A model generated the notes under the pieces. The model had not been told where the DNA came from. It made no database searches and saw only the letters and a program-made list of their open reading frames with translations. Position numbers and translations under genes: made by a program. From DASZXJ01 sp035545895 (lineage in GTDB: Bacteria > Planctomycetota > Phycisphaerae > Tepidisphaerales > Tepidisphaeraceae), in the NCBI GenBank assembly GCA_035545895.1, contig DASZXJ010000238.1, forward strand, positions 1 to 42,493: 42,493 nt of DNA. The letters are read 5' to 3'. Shown one piece after another: positions 1 to 9,541 of the stretch (within the stretch, counting starts at the first letter, position 1; every line of letters starts with the position of its first letter).

Positions 1-942
1 CCCGAACAATCCCAGCCGACTCAATTTCCACGGCATCTTTCGAACGAGAAACGTCCCACCCAGTACGATTCCCACGATCAAAGACCACCCGCCAAAGATC
101 TGCAGGGCATACCAGGGCATCGCCAGACGGTTCAGGACAAACTGTGCGTGAAATTCGTGAGGCACGAGCTTATAGCCCAAGGCAAAAGGCAAACACCAGT
201 TCCAAAACAGATCGGCATTGATCGCGATGCGGTCCAGTGTCAACGTCGGCAGGGGCACTGTGCCAGGATGGGACAAGCGCCCGACGAACACGATGATCGC
301 TGCAATGAGCCCTCCAGCGCCGCAAGCCAATGTTCGGCGAATGAGTAAGCGCCGATCCGGCTTGCCATCGAGCAGGCACATCAATCCAAACGCCGCCAGT
401 CCGGGAACGAACAGGATCGCGTACACATCCGCGAAGATCGCCAGCGGCGCCATCAGCCCGCCCAGCGCGTAGCGAAGCATCGGGCGTTTCGATTCCGAAG
501 CGCCGTCCAACAGCCAGACCGCAATGAAAACAATCGTGATGCACCACTGCCGCGGCGGAATCGTCACCACCGAACTGACCGCCCAGGGTGTAATTACCAG
601 CGGCAGAACCGCGATTGCGGCAACCATCAAATTCGAACGCCTGGCGATCACACGCAGCGCCAAAAACGTCACGATCAGATGCCCGAAGACCGGGACGAGC
701 ATCAGCACCAGCGGCGAGACGCCAAATATCGCAAATGCGATGGCGGTCATCGCGCTATCGATCGAACTCTGATAATTCGCTCCCCAAAGCGTCCATGACC
801 ACTCGCCATGCAGCATGTGCATGGCCTGCAAGCCGACGATGGCGCCGTCGGAATTGATTTCCTCTGAATTGACCAAGGCCGGCAATCGATAAAAGAACGT
901 CGCCAGCAGCAACAGCAATGAAATAATGAGGACTCGTTTCAC
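1..942 (-). CDS. GT-C-like polytopic membrane glycosyltransferase (partial, C-terminus outside window)
   Basis: The reading frame is open from a GTG at 942 to the window edge (314 codons), so the 3' end is missing. An in-frame TAA lies four codons upstream of the GTG, which leaves it as the only reasonable start. The product opens with a basic residue pair and a hydrophobic helix, then an acidic loop (NSEEINSDGAIVGLQAMH, about residues 21-40), then many hydrophobic segments. An acidic first periplasmic loop after TM1 is typical of GT-C enzymes (ArnT/PMT/RgtA-like), which move sugars from polyprenyl-phosphate donors on the outer face of the membrane. Substrate cannot be told. The gene is divergent from the HAD gene with almost no spacer. 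Membrane location is firm; the GT-C assignment is inferred from topology and loop, and an unrelated polytopic protein is possible. Confidence 0.6.
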   Translation of the reverse strand, partial: MKRVLIISLLLLLATFFYRLPALVNSEEINSDGAIVGLQAMHMLHGEWSWTLWGANYQSSIDSAMTAIAFAIFGVSPLVLMLVPVFGHLIVTFLALRVIARRSNLMVAAIAVLPLVITPWAVSSVVTIPPRQWCITIVFIAVWLLDGASESKRPMLRYALGGLMAPLAIFADVYAILFVPGLAAFGLMCLLDGKPDRRLLIRRTLACGAGGLIAAIIVFVGRLSHPGTVPLPTLTLDRIAINADLFWNWCLPFALGYKLVPHEFHAQFVLNRLAMPWYALQIFGGWSLIVGIVLGGTFLVRKMPWKLSRLGLFG

Positions 943-1006
943 CGATCCGCATTATGCGCGAGCGGATCGTCTGGACAAAGTGTCACCGGGCTTTACACTC
1001 GCGCAG

Positions 1007-1804
1007 GTGTCAGTCGATCTTTCCAAGTTCTCAGCCGTATTGCTTGATCTGGACGGCACGGTCTATAGCGAAGAACATCCATTGCCCGGCGCATTAGAAC
1101 TGATTCGCAATTTGCAATCGTCGGGACGAACGCTGGGTTGTCTGTCGAATTCCGCGCTAAGCCCACAAGGTGTGATCGAGCGCATGAAAAGCATGGGCGT
1201 TGATCTGAGCAAGGCCGAGGTATTTACCGCCGCGCGCGCGGCCTGCGATTATGTGCTCAAGCATTACCCCGCCAAGGCGAAGGTTTTCAATCTGGCGACG
1301 CAGTCCGTTCAAGACATGCTCGATGGCCGGGTTCAATGGGTGCATCGGCGCGATGAGCCCTGCGACGCGATCATCAGCGCAGCCCCCAGCGACGACTATG
1401 CCGGCGAAGACCGCCAGCGAATGGCTTTGGAGTTGCTCCGGCACGGCTCGACGCTGGTCGGATTGTGCGCGGATCGGGTTTATCCCAGCCCGCGCGGCAT
1501 CGAGTTCGGCTCGGGTTCGCTGTGTGCGATGCTCGCCTATGCGGCGAACATCACTCCGATCTTCTGCGGCAAGCCCCAACCAATTTTCTTTCACGAGTTG
1601 TGCGAGCGGATCAAGGTCGATCCGACCAAATGTGTGCTGATCGGCGACAATCCCGAATCGGACATCGGCGGAGCGCGGTCGGTGGGTATGACTTCCGTGC
1701 TGGTCCTCAGCGGAGTCGCGCGTCGCAAAGACGTGGACAAGTTGCCGACTAAATTAAAACCGGACTATGTGATTGAGAGTCTGACCGAACTTCTGACCGT
1801 TTAG
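1007..1804 (+). CDS. HAD-superfamily (class IIA, NagD-like) phosphatase
   Basis: A cytosolic phosphatase of the haloacid dehalogenase superfamily. Motif I is DLDGT near the N-terminus (nucleophile Asp plus the general-acid Asp). The C-terminal motif GDNPESDIGGA supplies the Mg-binding acidic residues, preceded by a conserved GKPQP segment typical of class IIA enzymes (NagD, p-nitrophenyl phosphatase, phosphoglycolate phosphatase type). The frame is open from an ATG at 926, but that start overlaps the divergent GTG at 942 and adds 27 unconserved-looking residues. A GTG at 1007 puts the first motif about 15 residues in, as is usual for the family, and gives 265 residues. A GTG at 980 is also possible. 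No strong ribosome site distinguishes them. The physiological substrate is unknown; candidates are sugar phosphates, nucleotides or phosphoglycolate. Confidence 0.85.
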   Translation: MSVDLSKFSAVLLDLDGTVYSEEHPLPGALELIRNLQSSGRTLGCLSNSALSPQGVIERMKSMGVDLSKAEVFTAARAACDYVLKHYPAKAKVFNLATQSVQDMLDGRVQWVHRRDEPCDAIISAAPSDDYAGEDRQRMALELLRHGSTLVGLCADRVYPSPRGIEFGSGSLCAMLAYAANITPIFCGKPQPIFFHELCERIKVDPTKCVLIGDNPESDIGGARSVGMTSVLVLSGVARRKDVDKLPTKLKPDYVIESLTELLTV

Positions 1805-1806
1805 CA

Positions 1807-1825
1807 CCCAGCCCGAAGGGCTGGG
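1807..1825. repeat. REP-like perfect palindrome between two genes
   Basis: A perfect 8-bp stem (CCCAGCCC / GGGCTGGG) with a GAA loop begins two bases after the HAD stop codon and ends nine bases before the ATG of the next gene. It has no T-run, so it is a poor intrinsic terminator. AAGGG within the loop and right arm (1816-1820) is the only Shine-Dalgarno-like string upstream of the phosphoesterase. It could be a REP-type element, an mRNA processing or stabilising hairpin, or a ribosome-site occluder. Confidence 0.55.
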
Positions 1826-1833
1826 CTTTGGTT

Positions 1834-2658
1834 ATGCGAACCATCGCGCATATCTCCGATTTGCATTTCGGGCGGGTAGATCCCGCGATTGCCGATGGGT
1901 TGGCTGAAGATCTGGTGAATCGCAAACCGTCTCTCGTGGTGGTCAGCGGCGATCTCACGCAGCGCGCCCGGCAGTGGCAGTACCAGGCTGCTTCCAATTT
2001 TCTTGCGCGGCTTCCAAAACCGCAGTTGATCGTGCCGGGGAACCATGACATTCCGCTTTACGATGTGACCCGGCGTTTTTTGTTTCCGCTGGAAAAATAT
2101 CAAAAGTACATCACAAAGGACCTGTGGCCGGTATATAAAGATGAAGAGATGTTGGTGATCGGCCTGAACACAGCCCGCTCATTTACATTCCGATTAGGGG
2201 GATTCTGGAAGGATGGTCGGATCGATCCCGACCAGTTGATCGAGCTTCGCCGACGAATGGGCGAAGCGTCCAGCGGCGTCTTTAAGGTGCTTGTGACTCA
2301 TCACCCGTTTATCCCGCCTTCAGATCATTACGCCGCCGATGTCGTTGGCGGAGCGCAGGCGGCGCTGGAAGTGTTGGAGCAAAGCGGCGTGGAACTGCTG
2401 CTCGCGGGACACTTGCACTTGGGCTACCACGGCGACGTGCGGGGACATTATGAATCAGCCAACCGATCGATCCTGTCGATCCAGGCGGGCACCGCCACCA
2501 GCACCCGGCGCCGCGATATGCCTAATGCGTACAATTGGATTACAATCCAGCCGGACAACGTGAACATCGAAGTCCGGGCGTGGAATGGCGGTGCGTTCAA
2601 AACGTTTACGATGACTCGGTTTGACCGGTTAAAGGGAGTCTGGCGACAAGCCGACTGA
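1834..2658 (+). CDS. Calcineurin-like metallophosphoesterase (CpdA/Icc-type)
   Basis: A binuclear-metal phosphoesterase of 274 residues. The family motifs appear in order: DLH (residues 9-11), GDLT (39-42), GNHD (69-72), a THH motif in the middle (VTHHPF) and GHLH near the C-terminus. These residues bind the two metals and place the family with 3',5'-cyclic-nucleotide phosphodiesterases (CpdA) and related cytosolic phosphatases. The exact substrate cannot be read from the sequence. The ATG at 1834 is preferred over an in-frame TTG at 1828, though the only SD-like sequence (AAGGG at 1816-1820) sits 7 nt from the TTG and 13 nt from the ATG. The gene follows the HAD phosphatase by 29 nt and is probably cotranscribed with it. 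Confidence 0.88.
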   Translation: MRTIAHISDLHFGRVDPAIADGLAEDLVNRKPSLVVVSGDLTQRARQWQYQAASNFLARLPKPQLIVPGNHDIPLYDVTRRFLFPLEKYQKYITKDLWPVYKDEEMLVIGLNTARSFTFRLGGFWKDGRIDPDQLIELRRRMGEASSGVFKVLVTHHPFIPPSDHYAADVVGGAQAALEVLEQSGVELLLAGHLHLGYHGDVRGHYESANRSILSIQAGTATSTRRRDMPNAYNWITIQPDNVNIEVRAWNGGAFKTFTMTRFDRLKGVWRQAD

Positions 2659-2705
2659 TCGATCAAATCATCGCGCGGGTAAGGGTTTTTTGAAAGGGGC
2701 CTTTC

Positions 2706-3170
2706 ATGCGTATCTTCATTCTCGCTGTAATGTTATTGACGGTGACGGTTCTGGTTCGCGCCGATGAGGGAGCGCCAGGTACCGGGCGCGGCCAGATCGT
2801 GACCAAGGATCAGACCAAGCAATTTGCCGAAGACTTCCTTCGCGTGCTGGTCAATGGCCGGGTGTTTGACGCCTTCCAGGTTATTAAAGCCGCCAATCCG
2901 GACGCCGAAGCCGAAATCGAATCGCGCCGGCAGACCACCGAGACGATGCTCGACCAAGCCCACCAGGTATTCGGCAAGTCGTTGGCGCCGGAACTGCTCG
3001 ATACCAAATCGCTTGGGGAGTCGCTCGTGAGATACGACTACCTGTTCAAGCTCGAAAAGGGCGTCCTGCATTTCAGGATTATTTTCTACAAGCCGATGAA
3101 CCGTTGGATTCCGCTGGATCTGTTCTTCAACGACAACCTTCAGCAGTTGTTTGATGATTTGGGGAAATAA
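2706..3170 (+). CDS. Small secreted protein of unknown function
   Basis: A 154-residue product. It starts with a short basic region and a hydrophobic stretch (residues 4-17) ending in VRA before DEG, a plausible Sec signal peptide cut around residue 19. The mature part is mixed alpha/beta with one conserved-looking acidic helical region (residues 60-80) and a C-terminal half rich in aromatic and hydrophobic strands. I recognise no family. The start is supported by AAAGGGG 8-9 nt upstream. The same bases form part of a GAAAGG/CCTTTC hairpin (2692-2705) touching the ATG. It lies between the phosphoesterase and the lactate permease on the same strand, so it may be in their transcription unit. 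Confidence 0.75.
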   Translation: MRIFILAVMLLTVTVLVRADEGAPGTGRGQIVTKDQTKQFAEDFLRVLVNGRVFDAFQVIKAANPDAEAEIESRRQTTETMLDQAHQVFGKSLAPELLDTKSLGESLVRYDYLFKLEKGVLHFRIIFYKPMNRWIPLDLFFNDNLQQLFDDLGK

Positions 3171-3174
3171 GTTC

Positions 3175-3231
3175 GCCGCTTGCGGCTTGGCGCGCCGCAG
3201 AATTGAGCGATCGCGCTGAGTCGCAAGCGGC
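3175..3231. repeat. REP-like inverted repeat (GCCGCTTGCG / CGCAAGCGGC)
   Basis: A perfect 10-bp inverted repeat whose arms lie at 3175-3184 and 3222-3231, in the gap between the small secreted protein and the lactate permease. The intervening bases contain further short self-complementary strings (GCGCGCCGC, GCGATCGC). The same core, CCGCTTGCGG with CGCAAGCGG, recurs in the palindrome at 12136-12185, so the two look like members of one dispersed family. Confidence 0.5.
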
Positions 3232-3254
3232 TATCAGCAACTCAGCGGAAACGA

Positions 3255-4943
<1,689 letters not shown>

Positions 4944-5042
4944 ATCGATCAATTCGCCCGTTCCATCATTGACCGCGCCTTTGGAGGGACAGGGAAACAA
5001 GGGAGGGAGAAGACAAGGAGAAAGTATCAAACGGTCACGCTA

Positions 5043-5078
5043 TTTTTTAGCCCGGTCGCTCGCGACCGGGCTAAAAAA
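5043..5078. terminator. Strong bidirectional intrinsic terminator
   Basis: A perfect 16-bp stem (left arm 5043-5058, right arm 5063-5078) with a 4-nt loop. It has a GC-rich core (AGCCCGGTCG / CGACCGGGCT) and six T on the left and six A on the right, so it makes a T-tract in either direction. It most likely ends the lactate permease transcript. The core resembles REP-like palindromes. Apart from this element, the bases 4944-5042 hold nothing I can assign. Confidence 0.8.
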
Positions 5079-5331
5079 TTGGAATTTGCACGGAAATGCG
5101 CGGACACAACTCCATCAACCCGAACGACGCGCCCGAAATCCGATCAAACGGATGAAATCGCATGGACGGCATATCTCGCACAGACGTTCGTCGAATCTGG
5201 GGTTTGGATGGGTCAATGACGCTCCCCTGGCTGCCGCGCTATCGGACGCGTGATAGATTTCAGGTGTTGCAAGTCAGCTTTCGCGCGCCGCTGGACGCGC
5301 GAAAACATCTTATTTCGTCAAAGGCCGACCG
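5079..5331. other. Intergenic stretch without a supported gene
   Basis: Between the terminator and the STAS gene there are short open frames on the plus strand (for example from 5162 and 5250) with no recognisable domain and atypical composition. Each runs into the STAS region in another frame. Apart from the hairpin at 5279-5304 I see no assignable element. The promoter of the STAS gene presumably lies here. Confidence 0.4.
5279..5304. repeat. Hairpin in the presumed 5' leader of the STAS gene
   Basis: A perfect 9-bp stem (TTTCGCGCG at 5279-5287 and CGCGCGAAA at 5296-5304) with an 8-nt loop, ending 27 nt before the ATG at 5332. There is no T-run after it. It may be a leader structure or a small palindromic operator. 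Confidence 0.45.
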
Positions 5332-5613
5332 ATGTTGTCCCGGGATTTTGCCATTGCGCCAAAGACTCGATGCTTCGCGCATCGAGAAGCCTACGGTGTC
5401 TGGAAAGACATCCTTCGCTTGAACCCAGCCGAGACAATCGTCCTGGATTTAAGCAGCGTGGATGACGTCACCACCAGCGCTTTTGCCCGGCTGGTCCTGC
5501 TCCGGCGCGAACTGCGCCGCAATGGTGGAGACCTTCGGCTGGCGGGTCTTCACGACCGGGCTGAGCAGGTCTACAAGTTCAATCGTCTGGATGACGTGCT
5601 TCCTCGTTGTTGA
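5332..5613 (+). CDS. STAS-domain protein (anti-sigma-factor antagonist-like)
   Basis: A 93-residue protein. From about residue 34 on it fits a STAS fold: the strand TIVLDLSSVDDVTTSAF, then the helix LVLLRRELRRNGG, the strand DLRLAGLH, the helix DRAEQVYKFN and the end strand. The VTTSAF segment occupies the place where SpoIIAA-type proteins carry the phosphorylatable Ser/Thr. Family members act in the cytoplasm in partner-switching with anti-sigma kinases, or as phospholipid-transport partners (MlaB). The N-terminal strand-turn-strand is shorter than usual, and an in-frame stop at 5251 prevents extension; no other in-frame start precedes 5332. No kinase, sigma factor or phosphatase lies nearby, so the partner is unknown. 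Confidence 0.72.
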   Translation: MLSRDFAIAPKTRCFAHREAYGVWKDILRLNPAETIVLDLSSVDDVTTSAFARLVLLRRELRRNGGDLRLAGLHDRAEQVYKFNRLDDVLPRC

Positions 5614-5620
5614 TTTCCGA

Positions 5621-5647
5621 CCCACGGCAACGCGGTGGGCGTTTTTT
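5621..5647 (+). terminator. Intrinsic terminator of the STAS gene
   Basis: Seven bases after the STAS stop codon, CCCAC (5621-5625) pairs with GTGGG (5635-5639). A small inner GC pair sits in the loop, and six T follow at 5642-5647. The gene thus appears to be a single-gene transcript. From here to 5797 I find no gene. Confidence 0.72.
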
Positions 5648-5797
5648 CGGTTCGCATGGTTTAAGATCGATGCTGCGCGGAATATTTGTGCAGGATATAA
5701 ACATCGACGGAACTTCGGACTTGATAGCGAACGTAAAAAACTTGCGCGCAGCGCCATTGCGAGTTGTGCCCGGAAATTCGCAGGGGTTGGATGATAA

Positions 5798-6820
5798 TTA
5801 ACCGAAGTCAGCGATGAGCGCGTCTCGTCCGCCGCCGCCGAGGAGGGAATCGACTCCGGCTTGCCCGTAGAGGACATCGTTTCCGGCGCCGCCGTTCATG
5901 GTGTCGTTGTCGTCACCGCCGAGGAGCCGGTCCTGCCCGCTGTTGCCCTGGATGCTGTCTGCGCCGGTTTGGCCGTAGATGGTGTCGTTTCCATCGCCGC
6001 CGGTGATGGAATCATTGCCGTCATTTCCCTTGATAAGGTCGTTGCCGTTGCCACCGTCGATGCGGTCGTCACTTTCGGCGCCATAAAGAGTGTCCGCGCC
6101 GTCGCCGCCATTGATGAATGCGCTGACTGCCACGCCTGAAATGACGCCAATATGATCGTCCCCGGCAAATCCAAGAATCGAGATTCGTTTGACCGTCGCC
6201 GGGTCGAAGCCCATCTCAACGCCATTGAGCTTGGCATACATTAATCCGAGCTTGATGCTGACGCCGATTGAGTCGTCGTTGGGCGTGCCCTTAATGTTCA
6301 AAGTGCCGTTTGCGTCAACGCTGGCGAAAGTGGCGGCGGGTGTTGTTGCATCGTCAACCTCGCCTACCACGAGATAGTCAAACTTGCCAAGGTGTTCATT
6401 ATAAATTCGCTCACCCGTCTGAAAATCAGGGCGTACTTTGGTCGCAACAACCGGCGGTTTGAAAAATGGATCAAAGGTGCCAGAATTAGTTTCAGCCGCG
6501 ACTGCGTAATAGTAAGTCGTCGATGGTTGCAACCCGGTTTCGATATAGGAAGTCGAATTGGCGGGCAAAGTATAGAACGTGACATCCGCAGACCGATGAA
6601 TAATGTCCACCTCAAGAACAAGCGGCCTGGTGCTTCGAAGGACAAGGTAATTCTTTTCATCGAAGGAGTTGTCGGTCCAGCGAAGTTTTACGCTGGTACT
6701 GCTGAATGCCTGCGCGGTGACGTTGGTTGGGCCTTCGTATTGGATGGGACTCAAGGCAAAAAGCAGACGTTTTTCGAGTGACTGAACGTAAGCACCCCCG
6801 ACATTTCGAGTTGCGGTCAT
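5798..6820 (-). CDS. LEPR-XLL-like / fibronectin III / RTX calcium-binding surface protein
   Basis: A 340-residue protein. The open frame extends to 6928, but ATG 6820 is preceded by AGGAG at a 5-nt spacing and puts VQSLEKRLLFA at residues 12-22. This matches the N-terminal LEPR-XLL motif found on extracellular proteins, with Lys replacing Pro. Residues about 31-115 form a fibronectin type III domain (PTNVTAQAF through SSTSVKLRW to STTYYYAVAAE). Residues 236-335 are eleven back-to-back nonapeptides of the GGxGxDxUx type, which wind into a calcium-binding parallel beta-roll in RTX proteins. The segment 120-235 is unassigned and ends in a strand-rich part. There is no obvious catalytic residue set. 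Such proteins are normally exported and fold on calcium outside the cell. No type I secretion genes are adjacent. Confidence 0.82.
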   Translation of the reverse strand: MTATRNVGGAYVQSLEKRLLFALSPIQYEGPTNVTAQAFSSTSVKLRWTDNSFDEKNYLVLRSTRPLVLEVDIIHRSADVTFYTLPANSTSYIETGLQPSTTYYYAVAAETNSGTFDPFFKPPVVATKVRPDFQTGERIYNEHLGKFDYLVVGEVDDATTPAATFASVDANGTLNIKGTPNDDSIGVSIKLGLMYAKLNGVEMGFDPATVKRISILGFAGDDHIGVISGVAVSAFINGGDGADTLYGAESDDRIDGGNGNDLIKGNDGNDSITGGDGNDTIYGQTGADSIQGNSGQDRLLGGDDNDTMNGGAGNDVLYGQAGVDSLLGGGGRDALIADFG

Positions 6821-6980
6821 GTGAACTCCTGCATCCAGGTGTATTAGGACATCGTGAGAGAATGCCCTTGGTCCAGTTGTCGTTGCTACCTTACCAGACG
6901 ACGCCGGACACGGGCAAATTCCGTGCAATTTGGGCTACTATTTGGAGGGCCTATAAAAGTGCGTTATCTTCCCGCCGCAC

Positions 6981-9521
6981 ATGTCCTTGGGCGCTTTGCC
7001 AGAACCGGCGTTTTCATCACGTCGACCGGCTGTTCCAGTTGTTTTGGCGCTGATCGGCGGTATCCTCTGCATCCATTTTTTACCCGCTTGGCCGGTGGTT
7101 TGGCTGATTATGTTGGCCGTGTTCATTGGGACCGCATTTGCACTCTGGAAAAGACCATTTTTTTGCTCCGCGGCGCTTTTGGGAGCGATCTTCGTCGCCG
7201 GACTATTGGTGGTGCAGGTCGAAGCGTTCTATTACCCTAAAAACGACATTGGCTTGTTCGCAACGGATGATCCACGCCTGGCACAGCTTGAGTTGCATCT
7301 GGACGATCCGCCTCGCGATATCATCGGCACATTCGACCAGGGCCGGCCATTTCCTCCGAAGCAAGTGGTGCTTGCGTCGGTCCGGCGCGTAAAAACCTGG
7401 AACGGCTGGGTCGATGGTGCAGGCCAAGTCCTTGTGCAGATCGGCCAGCCCCATCCCCGGCTGGCGCAGGGGCAGGTTATTCGAGTCATCGCCAAACTTC
7501 AGCGCCCCGCGCCCGCCATGAACCCCGGCCAATTTGATTGGGCGGCGTATTACCGCGAACAGCGCATCCTCGCATCCGTGCAGGTCATGCAGGCCAACAA
7601 CATCGCAATCCTTTCCGAAGGTTCGATCGGCCCGTTCACCTGGCTGAGGCAACAGGCTCGGCGGCTGCTGGCGCGAGGATTTGATCTGAACGATTCCCTG
7701 GATCACGCGCTGCTGCGCGCGCTCGTGCTTGGCGACAACGACCCGGAACTTCGCGATGTGCAGGAACAGTTTCGACGAACCGGCACCAGCCATCATCTCT
7801 CGATCAGCGGCATGCACGTGGCTATTGTGGGAATGGTCGTTTTTCTGCTTTGCCGGTTATTACGATTCAATCCGCGAACATCGTGCTGGATCGGTCTTGT
7901 CTGCGTGCTGCTTTACGGAATCGTGGCGCTACCCTCTGCGCCCGTGGTTAGATCGGTGACGCTATGCACGTGTTTTGCCGTCGGCATTTTACTTCGGCGA
8001 AGTCCGGATCTGATTCAATTGCTATGCCTGAGCGCTGTGGGGATGCTGGTTTACCACCCGCTCGATCTATTCAATGCGGGTTTTCAGTTGAGCTTTGGCG
8101 TGGTGCTGGGGCTGACGCTTTTGACTCCGCCATTATTGCAAATGTTGCCGGGTCGCGATCTGGATGAAGAAATAGCCAATATGGCCAAGTTGCACATGCC
8201 AGTTGATCAGACCGCTTTGACGCCTTGGCCCGGACCCTATTCGCACATGCAATGGAAGATGAGGCAACGAATCAGACTCATCGCCGCCGGATCGATAATC
8301 GCCTGGCTGGTCAGCATGCCATTAATCGCGTTTCATTTTGAACAGTTAAATCCGTGGGCCGTTCCAGCGGGCATTTTGCTTGCACCGTTTGTCATGGCTG
8401 CACTGATCGGAGGTTTCGCCAAGATCGTGTTGACGTTGCTTTGGCCGGGCCAGTCGATGATTTGGGCCAAGGCAGCAGCCATTCCGGTTGCATGGATGCG
8501 TCACACGGTGAATTGGCTGGGCACGTTTCCCGGTTCGGAAATTCCAATGCCCGCGCCGCCGGTCTGGATGGTGCTTTTGTTTTTGGCGCTGCTCGTTTTA
8601 ATCTGGGCGCCGTGGCGGGGAAGGGTGCTCGCTTGGCTGGCGCGCACGACTTCGTTCGCCGGCTGCATGGCGCTGGCGATCATGCCGATGAGGCAAGGCC
8701 TGGCTTCGCTGCACGCCCAGGAGGGGGAAATGAAATTGACACTTCTGGCTGTGGGAGCAGGACAGTGTGCAGTGCTCGAGCCGCCCGGCGCACCGGCGGT
8801 GATTTTCGACGCGGGTTCCTCCAGCATCTCCGATGTCGTGTTCAAAGCGCTCGGACCCTTTCTACGCCACGAGGGACGACGAGATATCAAGTCGATTTTC
8901 ATTTCTCATCCCGATTACGATCATTTTTCGGCGGTTGATGAAATTGTGAAGGCCTACGACGTGAACGCGATTTTCATATCTCCCGAGTTTCGACCGCAGA
9001 GCATCGAAAGCCCGGCCGCGGAAATTTTATTGCGTGAGCTCGACGGCATGGAGCGCCCGCCAAGGCAGATCGAAAAGGGACAAAATATCGACCTGGGCAA
9101 CGGCGTTGCGCTGGAAGTGTTCTGGCCTCCGCCGGGATTAAATTTCCCCGACCATAATGATTGCTCGCTGGTGATGCGATTGACCTACGCCGGCCACTCG
9201 GTACTCTTCACCGGCGACATTCAGGCGACCGCCGAGCGAGCGCTGATGCAGTCCGGTCAAAATCTCCATGCGGATGTTCTGGTCGCGCCGCATCACGGTT
9301 CGAACGAACCGACGACCGCCGCCTTCGTCGCAGCCGTCAATCCGTCTGCGATCATCTGTTCGGACGATCGCTCGCCTTCAAGCAAGCAGTTGCAGTTCGA
9401 TCGAGTGATGAGAGACTATCGCGTGCTCCGCACGCGCAAAAGTGGAGCAATTACAGTGAGGATTGGCAAGGAAGGGGATTTGAAAGTGGAGCCGTTTTTG
9501 CACAAGCAGGCAAACAACTGA
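6981..9521 (+). CDS. comEC: ComEC/Rec2 family DNA-uptake channel protein
   Basis: An 846-residue inner-membrane protein with the full three-part ComEC plan. An N-terminal pair of membrane helices is followed by a soluble OB-like (DUF4131) region (about 80-220). A central Competence domain carries the hallmark HHLSISGMHVAIV (271-283) and many helices to about 570. A C-terminal metallo-beta-lactamase-like domain starts at about 578, with SHPDYDHF as the metal-binding motif, then TGD and APHHGSNE (769-776). ComEC passes single-stranded DNA across the inner membrane during transformation; the lactamase-like domain is thought to degrade one strand. It starts 160 nt from the divergent RTX gene. Other competence genes are not in the window. 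The stop is 8 nt from the convergent hicB stop. Confidence 0.93.
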   Translation: MSLGALPEPAFSSRRPAVPVVLALIGGILCIHFLPAWPVVWLIMLAVFIGTAFALWKRPFFCSAALLGAIFVAGLLVVQVEAFYYPKNDIGLFATDDPRLAQLELHLDDPPRDIIGTFDQGRPFPPKQVVLASVRRVKTWNGWVDGAGQVLVQIGQPHPRLAQGQVIRVIAKLQRPAPAMNPGQFDWAAYYREQRILASVQVMQANNIAILSEGSIGPFTWLRQQARRLLARGFDLNDSLDHALLRALVLGDNDPELRDVQEQFRRTGTSHHLSISGMHVAIVGMVVFLLCRLLRFNPRTSCWIGLVCVLLYGIVALPSAPVVRSVTLCTCFAVGILLRRSPDLIQLLCLSAVGMLVYHPLDLFNAGFQLSFGVVLGLTLLTPPLLQMLPGRDLDEEIANMAKLHMPVDQTALTPWPGPYSHMQWKMRQRIRLIAAGSIIAWLVSMPLIAFHFEQLNPWAVPAGILLAPFVMAALIGGFAKIVLTLLWPGQSMIWAKAAAIPVAWMRHTVNWLGTFPGSEIPMPAPPVWMVLLFLALLVLIWAPWRGRVLAWLARTTSFAGCMALAIMPMRQGLASLHAQEGEMKLTLLAVGAGQCAVLEPPGAPAVIFDAGSSSISDVVFKALGPFLRHEGRRDIKSIFISHPDYDHFSAVDEIVKAYDVNAIFISPEFRPQSIESPAAEILLRELDGMERPPRQIEKGQNIDLGNGVALEVFWPPPGLNFPDHNDCSLVMRLTYAGHSVLFTGDIQATAERALMQSGQNLHADVLVAPHHGSNEPTTAAFVAAVNPSAIICSDDRSPSSKQLQFDRVMRDYRVLRTRKSGAITVRIGKEGDLKVEPFLHKQANN

Positions 9522-9541
9522 AAGTCGTTTTATGCGACTTT
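9521..9541. terminator. Small hairpin at the convergent comEC/hicB junction
   Basis: AAAGTCG (9521-9527) and CGACTTT (9535-9541) form a perfect 7-bp stem with a 7-nt loop TTTTATG. The stem spans the last base of the comEC stop, the whole 8-nt gap and the last codons of hicB. The flanking A and T in the arms make it a possible bidirectional terminator, although a weak one. Confidence 0.45.

Noticed and set aside
5162..5422. Possible small proteins before the STAS gene
   Set aside because: They overlap the STAS frame, have no ribosome site and no recognisable pattern.
6821..6928. 36-residue N-terminal extension of the RTX protein
   Set aside because: AGGAG before ATG 6820 and the position of the LEPR-XLL-like motif close to the N-terminus favour the shorter form.
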